Assembly: GCA_016709005.1 (NCBI GenBank)
Contig: JADJEU010000001.1
Coordinates: 372,001-436,000 of the forward strand
Direction: 5' to 3'
Length of the DNA stretch: 64,000 nt
DNA from: Crocinitomicaceae bacterium
Lineage (GTDB): Bacteria; Bacteroidota; Bacteroidia; Flavobacteriales_D; Crocinitomicaceae
The notes below the pieces were generated by a model. It was not told the origin of the DNA and did no database searches. It was given only the letters and a program-made list of their open reading frames with translations. Position 1 is the stretch's first letter. Each line of letters starts with the position of its first letter. The translations under genes and the position numbers were made by a program. Below, one piece after another: positions 54,721 to 63,241 of the stretch.

Positions 54721-55753
54721 TTATGATAGCAATCTTGATTTCACCCTCAGCAACAGCGTTGAAAGCATATTTATACGAGTTTGAAATTAGCTCATTGAGC
54801 AGTAGACCAAGCGGAACCAATGTTTTTAAATCAATTTCGCCGTAAGTTGAAGTAATGTGTACATCTATTTTTTTCTCTGTCTGAAATATCATTTTCAAAT
54901 CTTCTGCAAGATCAGACAAGTATGATTTCAGGTCAATTCTTGAAACTTCTTTTTCCTGATAAAGTCGCTGATGAATTGAAGACATAACCATAACACGGTT
55001 AATGGCCTCTGTAAAATTGCTGCGTGCTTCTTCATTTACAATTTCACTTTGCTGCAATCTCAGTAAGGATATAATAATTTGAAGATTGTTTTTTACGCGG
55101 TGATGAATTTCTTTAATCAACGTGATATTTTCATTATTCTTAGCAAGGATAACTGCATTTTGATTTGCCAGTTCAATATTTGCTTTGCGCAGTTTTGCCT
55201 CAGAAAAATTTTGGAATGAAATGAATTGATACATCAGATATCCGAAAACAAAAATAGCAAGTACCAGTTCAATGTAAGCACCGGTTGCCGTAAGTTTATC
55301 AAGTGGCGGCAGTAGTTCTAAATGAAGATTGTGACGGTAATAAATGAAAAAAGCAATCCCGACAGAATTCATTGCCAGTATGGCCATTCCCCAATATTTC
55401 CCCATTCCCACAAAGGCAAGTAGCGCTGCAATTACCATCCAAAGAAAATCTACGTAATGAGTTGTTGTCAATGAAAAGTTGCAGGAGAACTGCGATATGA
55501 TGCTGCCGGCAATCGCAAAAAACAGAAAGAGGTGGTTGTGTTTTTTTGAGACAAGCAAGTAAATTAGCGCAATGAGTGAAGCACTAAATGCAATGATGTA
55601 TGAAACAAGAGCATTTATCTCTACATCATGGAAGGTGAGAACCAAGATAAAAAAGATGACCGTAAAGATGAGCGTTAACCGATAGACCATTAAAAATTTG
55701 GCCCGCTCAATGTGCGAATCAAAAAGGGCTGCTTTCGGCGTGAATATGTTCAT
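54713..55753 (-). CDS. membrane sensor histidine kinase (HisKA_2), C-terminus missing
   Basis: 346 residues. Five or six membrane helices in residues 22-175 (LTLIFTVIFFILVLTF, ALVSYIIAFSASLIALIYLL, MVIAALLAFVGMGKYWGMAI, YIELVLAIFVFGYLMYQFI), a coiled coil, then the HisKA_2 phosphoacceptor IKEIHHRVKNNLQIIISLL and SSIHQRLYQEKEVSRIDLKS. The HATPase part begins (LVPLGLLLNELISNSYKYAF, N box) but stops after GEIKIAI, so the G1 and G2 boxes (about 75 residues) are missing. The DNA runs straight into the mature start of the glycosylasparaginase. It is coupled with amn (gap eight bases). The kinase would be inactive as read. Confidence 0.8.
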   Translation of the reverse strand: MNIFTPKAALFDSHIERAKFLMVYRLTLIFTVIFFILVLTFHDVEINALVSYIIAFSASLIALIYLLVSKKHNHLFLFFAIAGSIISQFSCNFSLTTTHYVDFLWMVIAALLAFVGMGKYWGMAILAMNSVGIAFFIYYRHNLHLELLPPLDKLTATGAYIELVLAIFVFGYLMYQFISFQNFSEAKLRKANIELANQNAVILAKNNENITLIKEIHHRVKNNLQIIISLLRLQQSEIVNEEARSNFTEAINRVMVMSSIHQRLYQEKEVSRIDLKSYLSDLAEDLKMIFQTEKKIDVHITSTYGEIDLKTLVPLGLLLNELISNSYKYAFNAVAEGEIKIAIITC

Positions 55754-55761
55754 CTGCTGAA

Positions 55762-56550
55762 CTAATATTCTTCTGAGTAAGGGAATTTCAAATGTCTTAC
55801 TGAAGTTCCGTTATTTTTAATCTCCAACAACGAATTAATTCCAATTTGTACATGCTCTTTAACAAAACTTTCCGTGACGAGTTTATCACTTTTTTCTGTT
55901 TTAACGCCATCGGGTACCATTGGCTGATCTGATACAAGTAGTAATGCACCGGTTGGAATCTTATTTGCAAAGCCGGTAATAAAAAGTGTAGCCGTCTCCA
56001 TGTCAATAGCCATGGCCCTTGTTTTTCTCAGATATTCTTTGAATTTATCGTCGTGTTCCCAAACGCGTCTGTTTGTTGTATAGACTGTCCCGGTCCAATA
56101 ATCTCTTCCTGCTTCTCGAATCGTAGTTGACACTGCTCGCTGTAAGTTAAAAGCGGGCAGTGCAGGTACTTCAGCCGGAAAATAATCAGTTGATGTACCT
56201 TCACCGCGGATAGCCGCAATCGGAAGTACTAAATCACCAATGTTCGTTTTCTTTTTTAATCCGCCACACTTACCTAAAAACAGACAAGCCTTCGGTTTTA
56301 CAGCGCTGAGCAAATCCATGATAGTGGCAGCATTGGCACTACCCATTGTGAAGTTGATCATCGTTATTCCATTTGCAGTGGCATTTGGCATTGCCTTGTC
56401 TTTTCCTTTGATTTCAACATTAAATTTTTCAGCAAAAATTTGCAGGTAATTTCCAAAGTTGGTAAGTAAAACATATTCACCAAACTCATCCAGGTTTGAA
56501 CCAGTATAACGAGGCAACCAATTATTTACAATTTCTTCTTTTGTTATCAT
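55762..56550 (-). CDS. amn: AMP nucleosidase, short form
   Basis: 262 residues. Phosphorylase/nucleosidase fold of the PNP/UDP family: MINFTMGSANAATIMDLLSA, ACLFLGKCGGLKKKTNIGDL, AIRGEGTSTDYFPAEVPALP (the GEGTS and TDYFP phrases are typical of this group) and AMAIDMETATLFITGF with the catalytic MET. Hydrolyses AMP to adenine and ribose 5-phosphate; the short form without the N-terminal regulatory domain is common in Bacteroidota. Located in the cytoplasm. It precedes the histidine kinase gene by eight bases. Confidence 0.88.
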   Translation of the reverse strand: MITKEEIVNNWLPRYTGSNLDEFGEYVLLTNFGNYLQIFAEKFNVEIKGKDKAMPNATANGITMINFTMGSANAATIMDLLSAVKPKACLFLGKCGGLKKKTNIGDLVLPIAAIRGEGTSTDYFPAEVPALPAFNLQRAVSTTIREAGRDYWTGTVYTTNRRVWEHDDKFKEYLRKTRAMAIDMETATLFITGFANKIPTGALLLVSDQPMVPDGVKTEKSDKLVTESFVKEHVQIGINSLLEIKNNGTSVRHLKFPYSEEY

Positions 56551-56567
56551 ACTAAAACTAAAGGTAT

Positions 56568-56606
56568 AAAAAAAGCCCGACGTTCGGGTTGAACAAGCCG
56601 GGCTTA
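56568..56606 (-). terminator. intrinsic terminator after the Cys-rich lipoprotein gene
   Basis: AAGCCCG/CGGGCTT stem with a 19-base loop. On the minus strand it ends in seven T, 20 bases after the stop of the 56626 gene and just before the amn start. Confidence 0.75.
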
Positions 56607-56625
56607 AATTTTTTATTGGATACTC

Positions 56626-56988
56626 TTAGTGTCCGCAAGCGCCTGGCTCACATGCACCTTCTTCACAACCGTGTGCATCAGCTGACGAGTCTTTATCACA
56701 TTTTGATTTATCGCATTTCGATTTATCACATGTTGTCGTGTCACAAGGAGCACTGCAACATTTTTTCTGACAACAAGGTTTATCACATGTTGCTTTGTCA
56801 CATTTTCCTGCACAATTTTTTTCGCAATCTGCTTTGCATTTTTCCATGCACTCTGGTGAGCATTTGTCTGTGCACTCATGCGTCTCAACAGCTGTAGAAT
56901 CTGTCTCAGTTCCTTCTGGTGATTGACCACCACATGACGTCAAAATAATTCCTAAACCAAGGATAAATAAAAATGATAATTTTTTCAT
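56626..56988 (-). CDS. cysteine-rich, metallothionein-like lipoprotein
   Basis: 120 residues. Leader MKKLSFLFILGLGIILTSCGG with lipobox LTSC. After a short Thr/Ser/Glu spacer, residues 37-120 hold 19 cysteines, one every four residues in the first part (CTDKCSPECMEKCKADCEKN and CAGKC), then CC pairs (KPCCQKKCC), CDKSKCDKSKCDKD repeats and a GCEEGACEPGACGH end. Charge alternates Lys/Glu/Asp. This is not a known fold; spacing would suit metal-cluster binding at the outer membrane, or disulphide stacking. Antisense frames give spurious ORFs. It has its own terminator and sits upstream of amn. Confidence 0.75.
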   Translation of the reverse strand: MKKLSFLFILGLGIILTSCGGQSPEGTETDSTAVETHECTDKCSPECMEKCKADCEKNCAGKCDKATCDKPCCQKKCCSAPCDTTTCDKSKCDKSKCDKDSSADAHGCEEGACEPGACGH

Positions 56989-57095
56989 AATAAGTTCTAA
57001 TTAGTATTGGTAAAGTTAACACATCTTTTTTAAGTGCAATAGAATTGACCGATTTCCAATCAATCGATCATAATTCATAACTTCTGATGTTTGTA

Positions 57096-57103
57096 TATCT
57101 TCG
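57096..57103 (+). promoter_or_regulatory. -7-like box TATCTTCG for the AI-2E permease gene
   Basis: TATCTTCG differs from TAnnTTTG in one base and lies 19 bases before the ATG at 57123. The same variant precedes the short ORF at 23523. Confidence 0.3.
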
Positions 57104-57122
57104 CGTTTGAAATAACTTGACT

Positions 57123-58145
57123 ATGCAAGCTTCTGGCACAACCAATAAACTGATTATTCTGACTCTTGTATTGTTAGGGCTTTATATTGGACAACATTTG
57201 ATTGTGCCGTTTATTATTTCAGTAGTGGTCTGGTATCTGCTAAACTCTCTGGGAGATTTATTCGGTAAAATAAAAATCAAGAAAAAACCAATGCCTCGTG
57301 CGGTTCAATTATCACTGGGATTTATATTGTTTATCATCGTCAGCTTTTTTATCATTCAGTTGGTGATGTCTAATTTTGAAACTTTTGCGACTGAATATCC
57401 AATCTATCATGAGAATTTCATCAAACTGACTGCCGAGTTCAGTGAAACTTATAAAATTGATTTAATGCATACCGACTATTTCGAGACACTTGATTTACCG
57501 GGGCTTTTAACAGATGTATTAGATTCATCACTCGGCTTTCTAACAACCTTTTTTCTTGTATTGCTCTATGTAGTTTTCTTATTGCTGGAACAGCAAATCT
57601 TTCATACAAAACTTCGCCTCATTTTTAAAGAACGAAACGAGTATGTTCGGTTTTTAGGTATTGTTCGAAAAGTAGATCAGTCTGTGCATTCGTTTGTCTC
57701 AATCAAAACTTCGCTTTGTCTTTTATCAGGAGTAGCAAGTTATTTGGTCCTGATCATAATAGGAGTAGATTTTGCTTTTCTATGGGCGTTTCTAATTTTC
57801 CTCTTTAATTTTATTCCAATTATCGGGGCATTTATTGGCGTTGTATTTCCTTCGCTCATTGCGCTTGTGCAATTTGGAACCATCCTGGAACCTGTTCTTG
57901 TAATTTCTTTATTATCTGCAATTCAACTCGTGGTTGGAAACATTCTTGAACCAAAAGTCCTGGGAACAAAACTGAATCTTAGTCCGCTTGTTGTTGTACT
58001 TTCCTTAACTTTTTGGGGATCGTTGTGGGGGATAGCCGGTATGTTTTTATGCGTACCAATTACGGTAATCATGATGATTGTTTTTGATCAGTTTGAAGGG
58101 ACTAAAAAGATTGCTATTCTTTTATCGGGAGGGAAAGCAGTTTAA
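57123..58145 (+). CDS. AI-2E family transporter
   Basis: 340 residues from ATG 57123 (MQASGTTNKLIILTLVLLGL); a TTG two codons upstream is less likely. About eight membrane helices in the AI-2E/PerM pattern: paired N-terminal helices, a large soluble loop (residues 95-150, YHENFIKLTAEFSETYKIDL) and the C-terminal helix cluster with FLFNFIPIIGAFIGVVFPSL and GNILEPKVLGTKLNLSPLVV, which is the family signature. Members export AI-2 or act as Na+/H+ antiporters; the substrate here is unknown. It converges on recQ with a four-base overlap. Confidence 0.88.
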   Translation: MQASGTTNKLIILTLVLLGLYIGQHLIVPFIISVVVWYLLNSLGDLFGKIKIKKKPMPRAVQLSLGFILFIIVSFFIIQLVMSNFETFATEYPIYHENFIKLTAEFSETYKIDLMHTDYFETLDLPGLLTDVLDSSLGFLTTFFLVLLYVVFLLLEQQIFHTKLRLIFKERNEYVRFLGIVRKVDQSVHSFVSIKTSLCLLSGVASYLVLIIIGVDFAFLWAFLIFLFNFIPIIGAFIGVVFPSLIALVQFGTILEPVLVISLLSAIQLVVGNILEPKVLGTKLNLSPLVVVLSLTFWGSLWGIAGMFLCVPITVIMMIVFDQFEGTKKIAILLSGGKAV

Positions 58146-60244
58146 GCTTGCCCCGCCAAAATACTCAAGGCCAATCCTATTTTACGATAATCTAAATCCC
58201 CATTGAGTTCTTCAAAAATGGGCTTGAGTTGATTGTTGTTGTTTAATTTTTTGCGAGCTTCTTTCACACGATTTACATCATACTCTGAAACGAATTTATT
58301 CAGATTAACAGGCTTTCCCTCTTCATAAAGTCTTGCCAGATGAGCATAAATGGTGTTTTCGCTCATTTGGCGGGTAGCTGCAATTTGCTCAACATTTAAT
58401 CCTTGCTCGTAAAGTTCAAATGTATGTTCAAAAGTAGAGCGTTTATCTTTTTTTGGGACTGTTTGAAATGCCTGGACAATCTCAAGCAGTGTAGATCCAA
58501 AACGTTCAAATTTGGTTTGTCCCATTCCCTGAATTTCAAGCAACTCTTTTTCGTTCAGCGGTTTTCTGGATGCGATTTCAGTAAGCGTTGAATCATGGAA
58601 AATGACATAAGCCGGAACCTTATTTTCTATTGCAATTTGTTTGCGCCAGTTTTTCAATTCGGCCAACAATTGCTCATCTGAACTTAGGGTTGTTTTTTGT
58701 TTTCGGTCTGTTTTCTTTTCTTGTTTTTTCTCCTGATAAGCAGCCAGGTTTATTCGCTGAGCTCCTCGCAATACTTCACCAGAAAGGTCCGTTAGTTTGA
58801 GATGCAAATGCTGATCATACGCAATTTCCAGCACTCCTTGATTGATAAGCTGATTGATAAAATGTTGCCATTCTACAAAACTGTGTTCTTTGCCTGCGCC
58901 ATAGGTTTTAATCTTGTGCAGATTTTTCTCATGAATTTCAATTGTGTCTGCACCGCGCAAAATCCCAATTAGTAAGTTAATTCCAACTGATTCGTGTGAA
59001 CGGCTTACTGCTGACAAAGCTTTTTGAGCAAGCAATGTTCCATCAAACATAGATGGTGGCTCCAGACAATTATCACAGTTGCCGCAATTCTCTGTAATCG
59101 TTTCACCAAAATAGGAGAGGACGATGTTTCTTCTGCATGAACTGGCTTCTGCATAGTAGAGCATGCGTTTAATTTTCTCTTGATAGACTTCTTTGAATTC
59201 AGAGTCTTTGATGAAATCATTCAGTAAAACCACATCACGGTAATTGTAATATAGTACAGTGTCACTAGGCAAGCCATCACGGCCGGCACGACCAATTTCC
59301 TGGTAGTATCCTTCAATATTTTTTGGAAGATTGTTGTGAATAATCCAACGCACATTGGATTTATCTATTCCCATTCCAAAGGCAATTGTTGCGCAAATAA
59401 CGTTGTATTCATCTTTGATAAAACCATCTTGTACCTGCTCTCTATCGGATGAGGCCATACCTGCATGATAGAATCTGGAACTCACGCCATTTGAATTAAA
59501 AAAGTTCGACCACTCTTCTGTTTCCTTTCTTGAAAGACAATAGTAAATACCTGACTCGCCTTGACGCTCACGCACAAAATCCAGAATCTCTTTTTCTTTT
59601 TTGTTTTTTGCAATTTGCGACCTCACTGTTAGTTTAAGATTCGGTCGCTGAAAAGAAGCGAGAAACAATTCATAATTGCGCAGGCCCAATTTTTCAGCAA
59701 TATCTCTTCGCGTAATTTTATCTGCAGTTGCAGTCACCGCCATCATTGGAGCATCCGGAAAAACTTCTCTGAGATGATGAATCTGCTGATATTCGGGTCT
59801 GAAATCATGGCCCCACATGGAAACGCAGTGTGCTTCATCTACAACCAGCAACGAAACGGGAAGTTTGCGCAGCCATGATTTTACCGCATGAATAAGTGAC
59901 TCAGGAGAAATGTAAAGTAATTTTAACTTATTGGTAGCGCAATCCTCAACGAGTTGTGATTTCTCAAATTCAGAAAGTGAACTATTATAAAATGCTGCTT
60001 TAATTCCATTTGCATGCAATGCATCTACTTGATCTTTCATCAAGGAAATAAGGGGAGAAACTACCAATGTTAAATTTGGTAAGCCTAAAGAAGGAATTTG
60101 AAAACATATTGATTTTCCGCCACCAGTAGGCATTATTACAAGGGAGTCTTGACCACTTAATGTATGCTCAATAATTTCGCGCTGTAAAGGGCGAAAGGAC
60201 TTGTATCCAAAATATTCCTGTAATATTTTTTCCGGTGAAAACAT
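58142..60244 (-). CDS. recQ: ATP-dependent DNA helicase RecQ
   Basis: 700 residues from ATG 60244 (MFSPEKILQEYFGYKSFRPL); a TTG three codons upstream lies inside a promoter box. Superfamily 2 helicase motifs: 0 FRPLQREII, I MPTGGGKSICFQIP, II VVDEAHCVSMWGHDFRPEY, III TATADKITR, IV IYYCLSRKE, V ATIAFGMGIDKSNVR, VI QEIGRAGRDG. Zinc-binding segment with SCRRNIVLSYFGE and CGNCDNC, winged-helix domain, HRDC domain (LKNWRKQIAIENKVPAYVIF) and a C-terminal HTH_40-like extension (LYEQGLNVEQIAATRQMSEN). Unwinds 3'-5' in RecF-pathway repair and restart. Confidence 0.94.
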   Translation of the reverse strand: MFSPEKILQEYFGYKSFRPLQREIIEHTLSGQDSLVIMPTGGGKSICFQIPSLGLPNLTLVVSPLISLMKDQVDALHANGIKAAFYNSSLSEFEKSQLVEDCATNKLKLLYISPESLIHAVKSWLRKLPVSLLVVDEAHCVSMWGHDFRPEYQQIHHLREVFPDAPMMAVTATADKITRRDIAEKLGLRNYELFLASFQRPNLKLTVRSQIAKNKKEKEILDFVRERQGESGIYYCLSRKETEEWSNFFNSNGVSSRFYHAGMASSDREQVQDGFIKDEYNVICATIAFGMGIDKSNVRWIIHNNLPKNIEGYYQEIGRAGRDGLPSDTVLYYNYRDVVLLNDFIKDSEFKEVYQEKIKRMLYYAEASSCRRNIVLSYFGETITENCGNCDNCLEPPSMFDGTLLAQKALSAVSRSHESVGINLLIGILRGADTIEIHEKNLHKIKTYGAGKEHSFVEWQHFINQLINQGVLEIAYDQHLHLKLTDLSGEVLRGAQRINLAAYQEKKQEKKTDRKQKTTLSSDEQLLAELKNWRKQIAIENKVPAYVIFHDSTLTEIASRKPLNEKELLEIQGMGQTKFERFGSTLLEIVQAFQTVPKKDKRSTFEHTFELYEQGLNVEQIAATRQMSENTIYAHLARLYEEGKPVNLNKFVSEYDVNRVKEARKKLNNNNQLKPIFEELNGDLDYRKIGLALSILAGQA

Positions 60245-60250
60245 GGGGAA

Positions 60251-60258
60251 CAAAACTA
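60251..60258 (-). promoter_or_regulatory. -7 box TAGTTTTG for recQ
   Basis: Minus-strand TAGTTTTG is followed by TTCCCC and the ATG, so the transcript would be almost leaderless. It rules out the TTG at 60253 as start. Confidence 0.4.
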
Positions 60259-60370
60259 GGGATTAAATCAGCGTGACTCCCTGAAATTTTATCCACACAA
60301 ATGTCTCGAACGAGGTGCAAATAAATGTTAATGCCTTATAAAAGAATTGTTTAATAAAAGTTCTGAACCA

Positions 60371-60404
60371 AAAAAGAGTAGATGCTACGAAAAAAAAACT
60401 CTTT
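60371..60404 (-). terminator. intrinsic terminator after the DUF4907 gene
   Basis: AAAGAGT/ACTCTTT stem with an 18-base loop. On the minus strand it ends in a T run, six bases after the DUF4907 stop. It separates the kelch operon from recQ. Confidence 0.6.
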
Positions 60405-60409
60405 CACTT

Positions 60410-60793
60410 TCAATTCAAGACTCCCAAACTGTCGAGTTCTTCAGGCGAAATTGTTGGGGGGACAAAACCTTGTTCCATTTTCAGAATGGCAAATTGGGCT
60501 GTGATTTCTGCCTTTTTTTTGGTTGAAAACCCTTTGTTTCCTGGAATAGCCGGAATGTGAGGTTGATTAATAAAAACTGTTCCGTCGTCAAAAATTTTAT
60601 AGCCCCAGCCTAAGGCAGGAGTTTCAAAAACTTCGAACGTATAAGAAGAATTTTCCATTACTGCTGAAGAATCGACTTTGTCAGTATTAGTATCTGATGC
60701 AGTAGTTTCGATATGAGAACCAACATTTGGATTCTGTTCAGTAGAACAAGAGATTAAACAAATGAATCCAATGAAAACAGAAAATAATTTCAT
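60410..60793 (-). CDS. DUF4907-like lipoprotein
   Basis: 127 residues. Leader MKLFSVFIGFICLISCSTEQ with lipobox LISC and a Ser/Thr/Asp-rich linker. Residues 50-127 follow the DUF4907 pattern: FETPALGWGYKIFDDGTVFI, NQPHIPAIPGNKGFSTKKKA and the C-terminal PPTISPEELDSLGVL. Members are often encoded next to kelch or galactose-oxidase-like surface proteins, as here: its ATGA overlaps the stop of the kelch-T9SS gene upstream. It is probably an outer-membrane or periplasmic accessory of those proteins; the biochemical role is unknown. Confidence 0.75.
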   Translation of the reverse strand: MKLFSVFIGFICLISCSTEQNPNVGSHIETTASDTNTDKVDSSAVMENSSYTFEVFETPALGWGYKIFDDGTVFINQPHIPAIPGNKGFSTKKKAEITAQFAILKMEQGFVPPTISPEELDSLGVLN

Positions 60794-61998
60794 TGAATCA
60801 AAACAGATTTGGTAGTTGAATGTCCGGAATCATTAGTAACACAAATATAGTACATGCCTTTTGAAACTTGCTCGCAGTTGATTCGGATTTGTCCAGAAGA
60901 AGCTTTGCTGAATTCAAATTGTGGGGAAATATTTTGACCAAGCTCATTATAAATTTGAATCTGTGTACTATTTGCATTCTCAGTCAAAGCTATTTCAAAG
61001 TATTTTGTTGCTGGGTTAGGGAAAACATTTGCGATCAAATTAATTTCCTCATCGATAGCAAGTATTGGCAAGTATTCATAAAAATCATCGTAGAAATCCC
61101 CGTTATAACCGCTACCAACAAAAGCTCGTCCTTCAACAACTATGGCAATTGCCTGAACTCTGCCTGCGCCGGGAAAATTGGTACGTTGAGTCCAGGAATC
61201 TGAAAAATAATTATATTCCCAAATGTCATTTTTATACGTAAAAGTATTGTCTTCTCCAAGCGCAATGAACGCGTTAGGGAAGAGGCCAAAACCTACCGAA
61301 CCGTGTCTTGGTGTTCCAGGAAAATCAGCTTTTTGCTGCCATGAATCAATAAGCGGATAATATGCCCAGAAGTCACTCTTATAGGTTGTTGCATCGACAC
61401 CAGTTCCTACGTAACCTTGTCCACCCATACTAATTGAAACAGCGTCTCTACGTGCTGTCCCGGGAAAATCGGCAATTTGAATCCAGTTGTTGAATTCGTA
61501 ATCAAATTGCCAGAAATCATTAGTCAATCCATTTTCATCCAGACCAGTTCCGACGTAAGCATTGTCATCAATGGTGAATGCAACTGCTTCACGTCTTGCA
61601 GTGCCTTCAAAATCGGCCATTTGTGTCCAGACGTTGGTGACAGGATCAAACTTCCATATATCTTTAAAATAATCTACACTTCCAGTTCCTAATCCACAGA
61701 AACCAAAGCCGCCAACTGAAAATGCAATTGCTGATCCGCGATTCAAACCATCCCCCGCATCACCGCCTAAACTTAATTCATCATCCCAATCGTCCTGACT
61801 GACATCATAGGAATACATACTTCTTTTAAATCCAAACTCATCTAATCCGGTCAAAAAATAGGCATCATCATTTAATGCGAAAACTGCTCCTGAAGATTTT
61901 GGTGAGCCGTTAATGGAGTCTCTTTGAACCCAACTATCCTGAGCAAAGGAAGACATTGACACACCAAATAAGAATCCTAAGAATATTCTGTTGTTCAT
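60790..61998 (-). CDS. kelch-repeat surface protein with T9SS sorting domain
   Basis: 402 residues from ATG 61998 (MNNRIFLGFLFGVSMSSFAQ, signal peptide); the frame continues upstream but overlaps the previous gene. Six kelch-type blades of about 50 residues, each with a W-Q or WTQ strand, FPGTARR turn and GYVGTGV strand. The C-terminal 75 residues (NVFPNPATKYFEIALTENAN ... GMYYICVTNDSGHSTTKSVL) are a type A T9SS domain: the PNP motif and the terminal KSVLIQ strand. It should be exported by Por/Gld and attached to or released from the surface. The second of three tandem copies overlaps the DUF4907 gene by four bases. Confidence 0.88.
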   Translation of the reverse strand: MNNRIFLGFLFGVSMSSFAQDSWVQRDSINGSPKSSGAVFALNDDAYFLTGLDEFGFKRSMYSYDVSQDDWDDELSLGGDAGDGLNRGSAIAFSVGGFGFCGLGTGSVDYFKDIWKFDPVTNVWTQMADFEGTARREAVAFTIDDNAYVGTGLDENGLTNDFWQFDYEFNNWIQIADFPGTARRDAVSISMGGQGYVGTGVDATTYKSDFWAYYPLIDSWQQKADFPGTPRHGSVGFGLFPNAFIALGEDNTFTYKNDIWEYNYFSDSWTQRTNFPGAGRVQAIAIVVEGRAFVGSGYNGDFYDDFYEYLPILAIDEEINLIANVFPNPATKYFEIALTENANSTQIQIYNELGQNISPQFEFSKASSGQIRINCEQVSKGMYYICVTNDSGHSTTKSVLIQ

Positions 61999-61999
61999 G

Positions 62000-63220
62000 C
62001 TAATTGAAAATGAGTTGTGTTCTACCAATTGGTTTTTGTGTACTGTTTAAAACGGTCAAATAATAGATGCCTGCTGCAAGATTATTTCGCTGAAGTTCCA
62101 TGGTTTGACTCGTTACCTGAATCTGCTGAACTAGTTGCCCAAAGCTGTTATGAATTAAGATCCATTTTGCATCTGACTCATTTTGAATAAAGATTTGAGC
62201 GACATCCACAATTGGGTTAGGATAGATTTGGACTTGAACTGATTCAATCTCATCAACGGCTAGAGGTAGAGCAGGGGTGTACTCATAAAAATTTTGTCGA
62301 ATTCCGCTTGGACCTTTACCAATTCCACCGTATCCTTTTGTTCCGATGGTAAAGGCAATAGCATTTCTTCTTTCTCCACCCGGAAAGTTGGCTTTGATAT
62401 TCCATGAATCAGTGTATGGATTATATTCCCATAATTCATCTTTAAAACCACCATCTGCGCCAAAAACCACAAATCCCTTGCTTCCAATCGTAAATGTGCT
62501 GGCTGCGCCACGTTCTGTTCCCGGCAAGTTAGCTCGTTGTTCCCAAACATTGGTTGCCGGATCATATTGCCACCAATCTTTGCGATACAAATCATAGTCA
62601 ATCCCCATACCTACGTATCCTTTGTTATCGATTGACAAGGCAGAAACTGCATAACGTACACCTCCCGGAAAATTTGCACGTTGTGACCAGCTGTCGGTCG
62701 TTGGTTTATATTCCCACAAGTCAAATGCATAAGCACTTGGGCCATATTTTCCACAAGTCACGTAACCTTTATTGTCGGCTGTAAATGCACCAGCATAATA
62801 AACTCCTAAACCTGCTGCTCCAGGATAATCTGCTTTTTGTAACCAGGAATTTAGAACAGGATCATACTCCCAGAAATCTTTTAGCTCAATTCCCAATGAA
62901 GATTCTGAACTATCTATTCCGGTTCCCACGTAGCCTTTATCATTCAAAGCAAATCCGATGGCATTTCTTCTGGGTGAACCGGGTAAATCTGCCATTTGTG
63001 TCCAGCTGTCCAGCAGCGGGTCATATCTCCAAAGGTCATTGTGAGTAATGTTTACCGTGTCTTCACCTGTTGCAACATAACCGTAATCTCCAATTGCAAA
63101 ACTGACTGCACGTTCACGTTTTAATGCACCGAAAGGTGCTTTTTTAGTCCATGAATTCTGGCCTTGTGAAAATGAAGTAGAACCAATTAAAAGTAATAAA
63201 AGCGATAGTAAGATCCGCAT
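62000..63220 (-). CDS. kelch-repeat surface protein with T9SS sorting domain (paralogue)
   Basis: 406 residues. Signal peptide MRILLSLLLLLIGSTSFSQG. Six kelch blades with FPGGVRYAV, LPGTERGAA, LPGSPRRNA turns and GYVGTGID or GYVGMGID strands, ending in YEYTP. The last 75 residues form a type A T9SS domain: VQIYPNPIVDVAQIFIQNES, LAAGIYYLTVLNSTQKPIGR and RTQLIFN. Shares layout and turn motifs with both neighbours, so the three arose by tandem duplication. It ends one base before the start of the next gene. Binding of a carbohydrate or oxidase activity is not evident. Confidence 0.88.
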   Translation of the reverse strand: MRILLSLLLLLIGSTSFSQGQNSWTKKAPFGALKRERAVSFAIGDYGYVATGEDTVNITHNDLWRYDPLLDSWTQMADLPGSPRRNAIGFALNDKGYVGTGIDSSESSLGIELKDFWEYDPVLNSWLQKADYPGAAGLGVYYAGAFTADNKGYVTCGKYGPSAYAFDLWEYKPTTDSWSQRANFPGGVRYAVSALSIDNKGYVGMGIDYDLYRKDWWQYDPATNVWEQRANLPGTERGAASTFTIGSKGFVVFGADGGFKDELWEYNPYTDSWNIKANFPGGERRNAIAFTIGTKGYGGIGKGPSGIRQNFYEYTPALPLAVDEIESVQVQIYPNPIVDVAQIFIQNESDAKWILIHNSFGQLVQQIQVTSQTMELQRNNLAAGIYYLTVLNSTQKPIGRTQLIFN

Positions 63221-63241
63221 AAATATGTTCAGTTAATCTAT

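Noticed and set aside
56613..56933. Two additional frames over the Cys-rich lipoprotein
   Set aside because: They mirror the same low-complexity codons in other frames; only the 56626-56988 frame has a leader with a lipobox.
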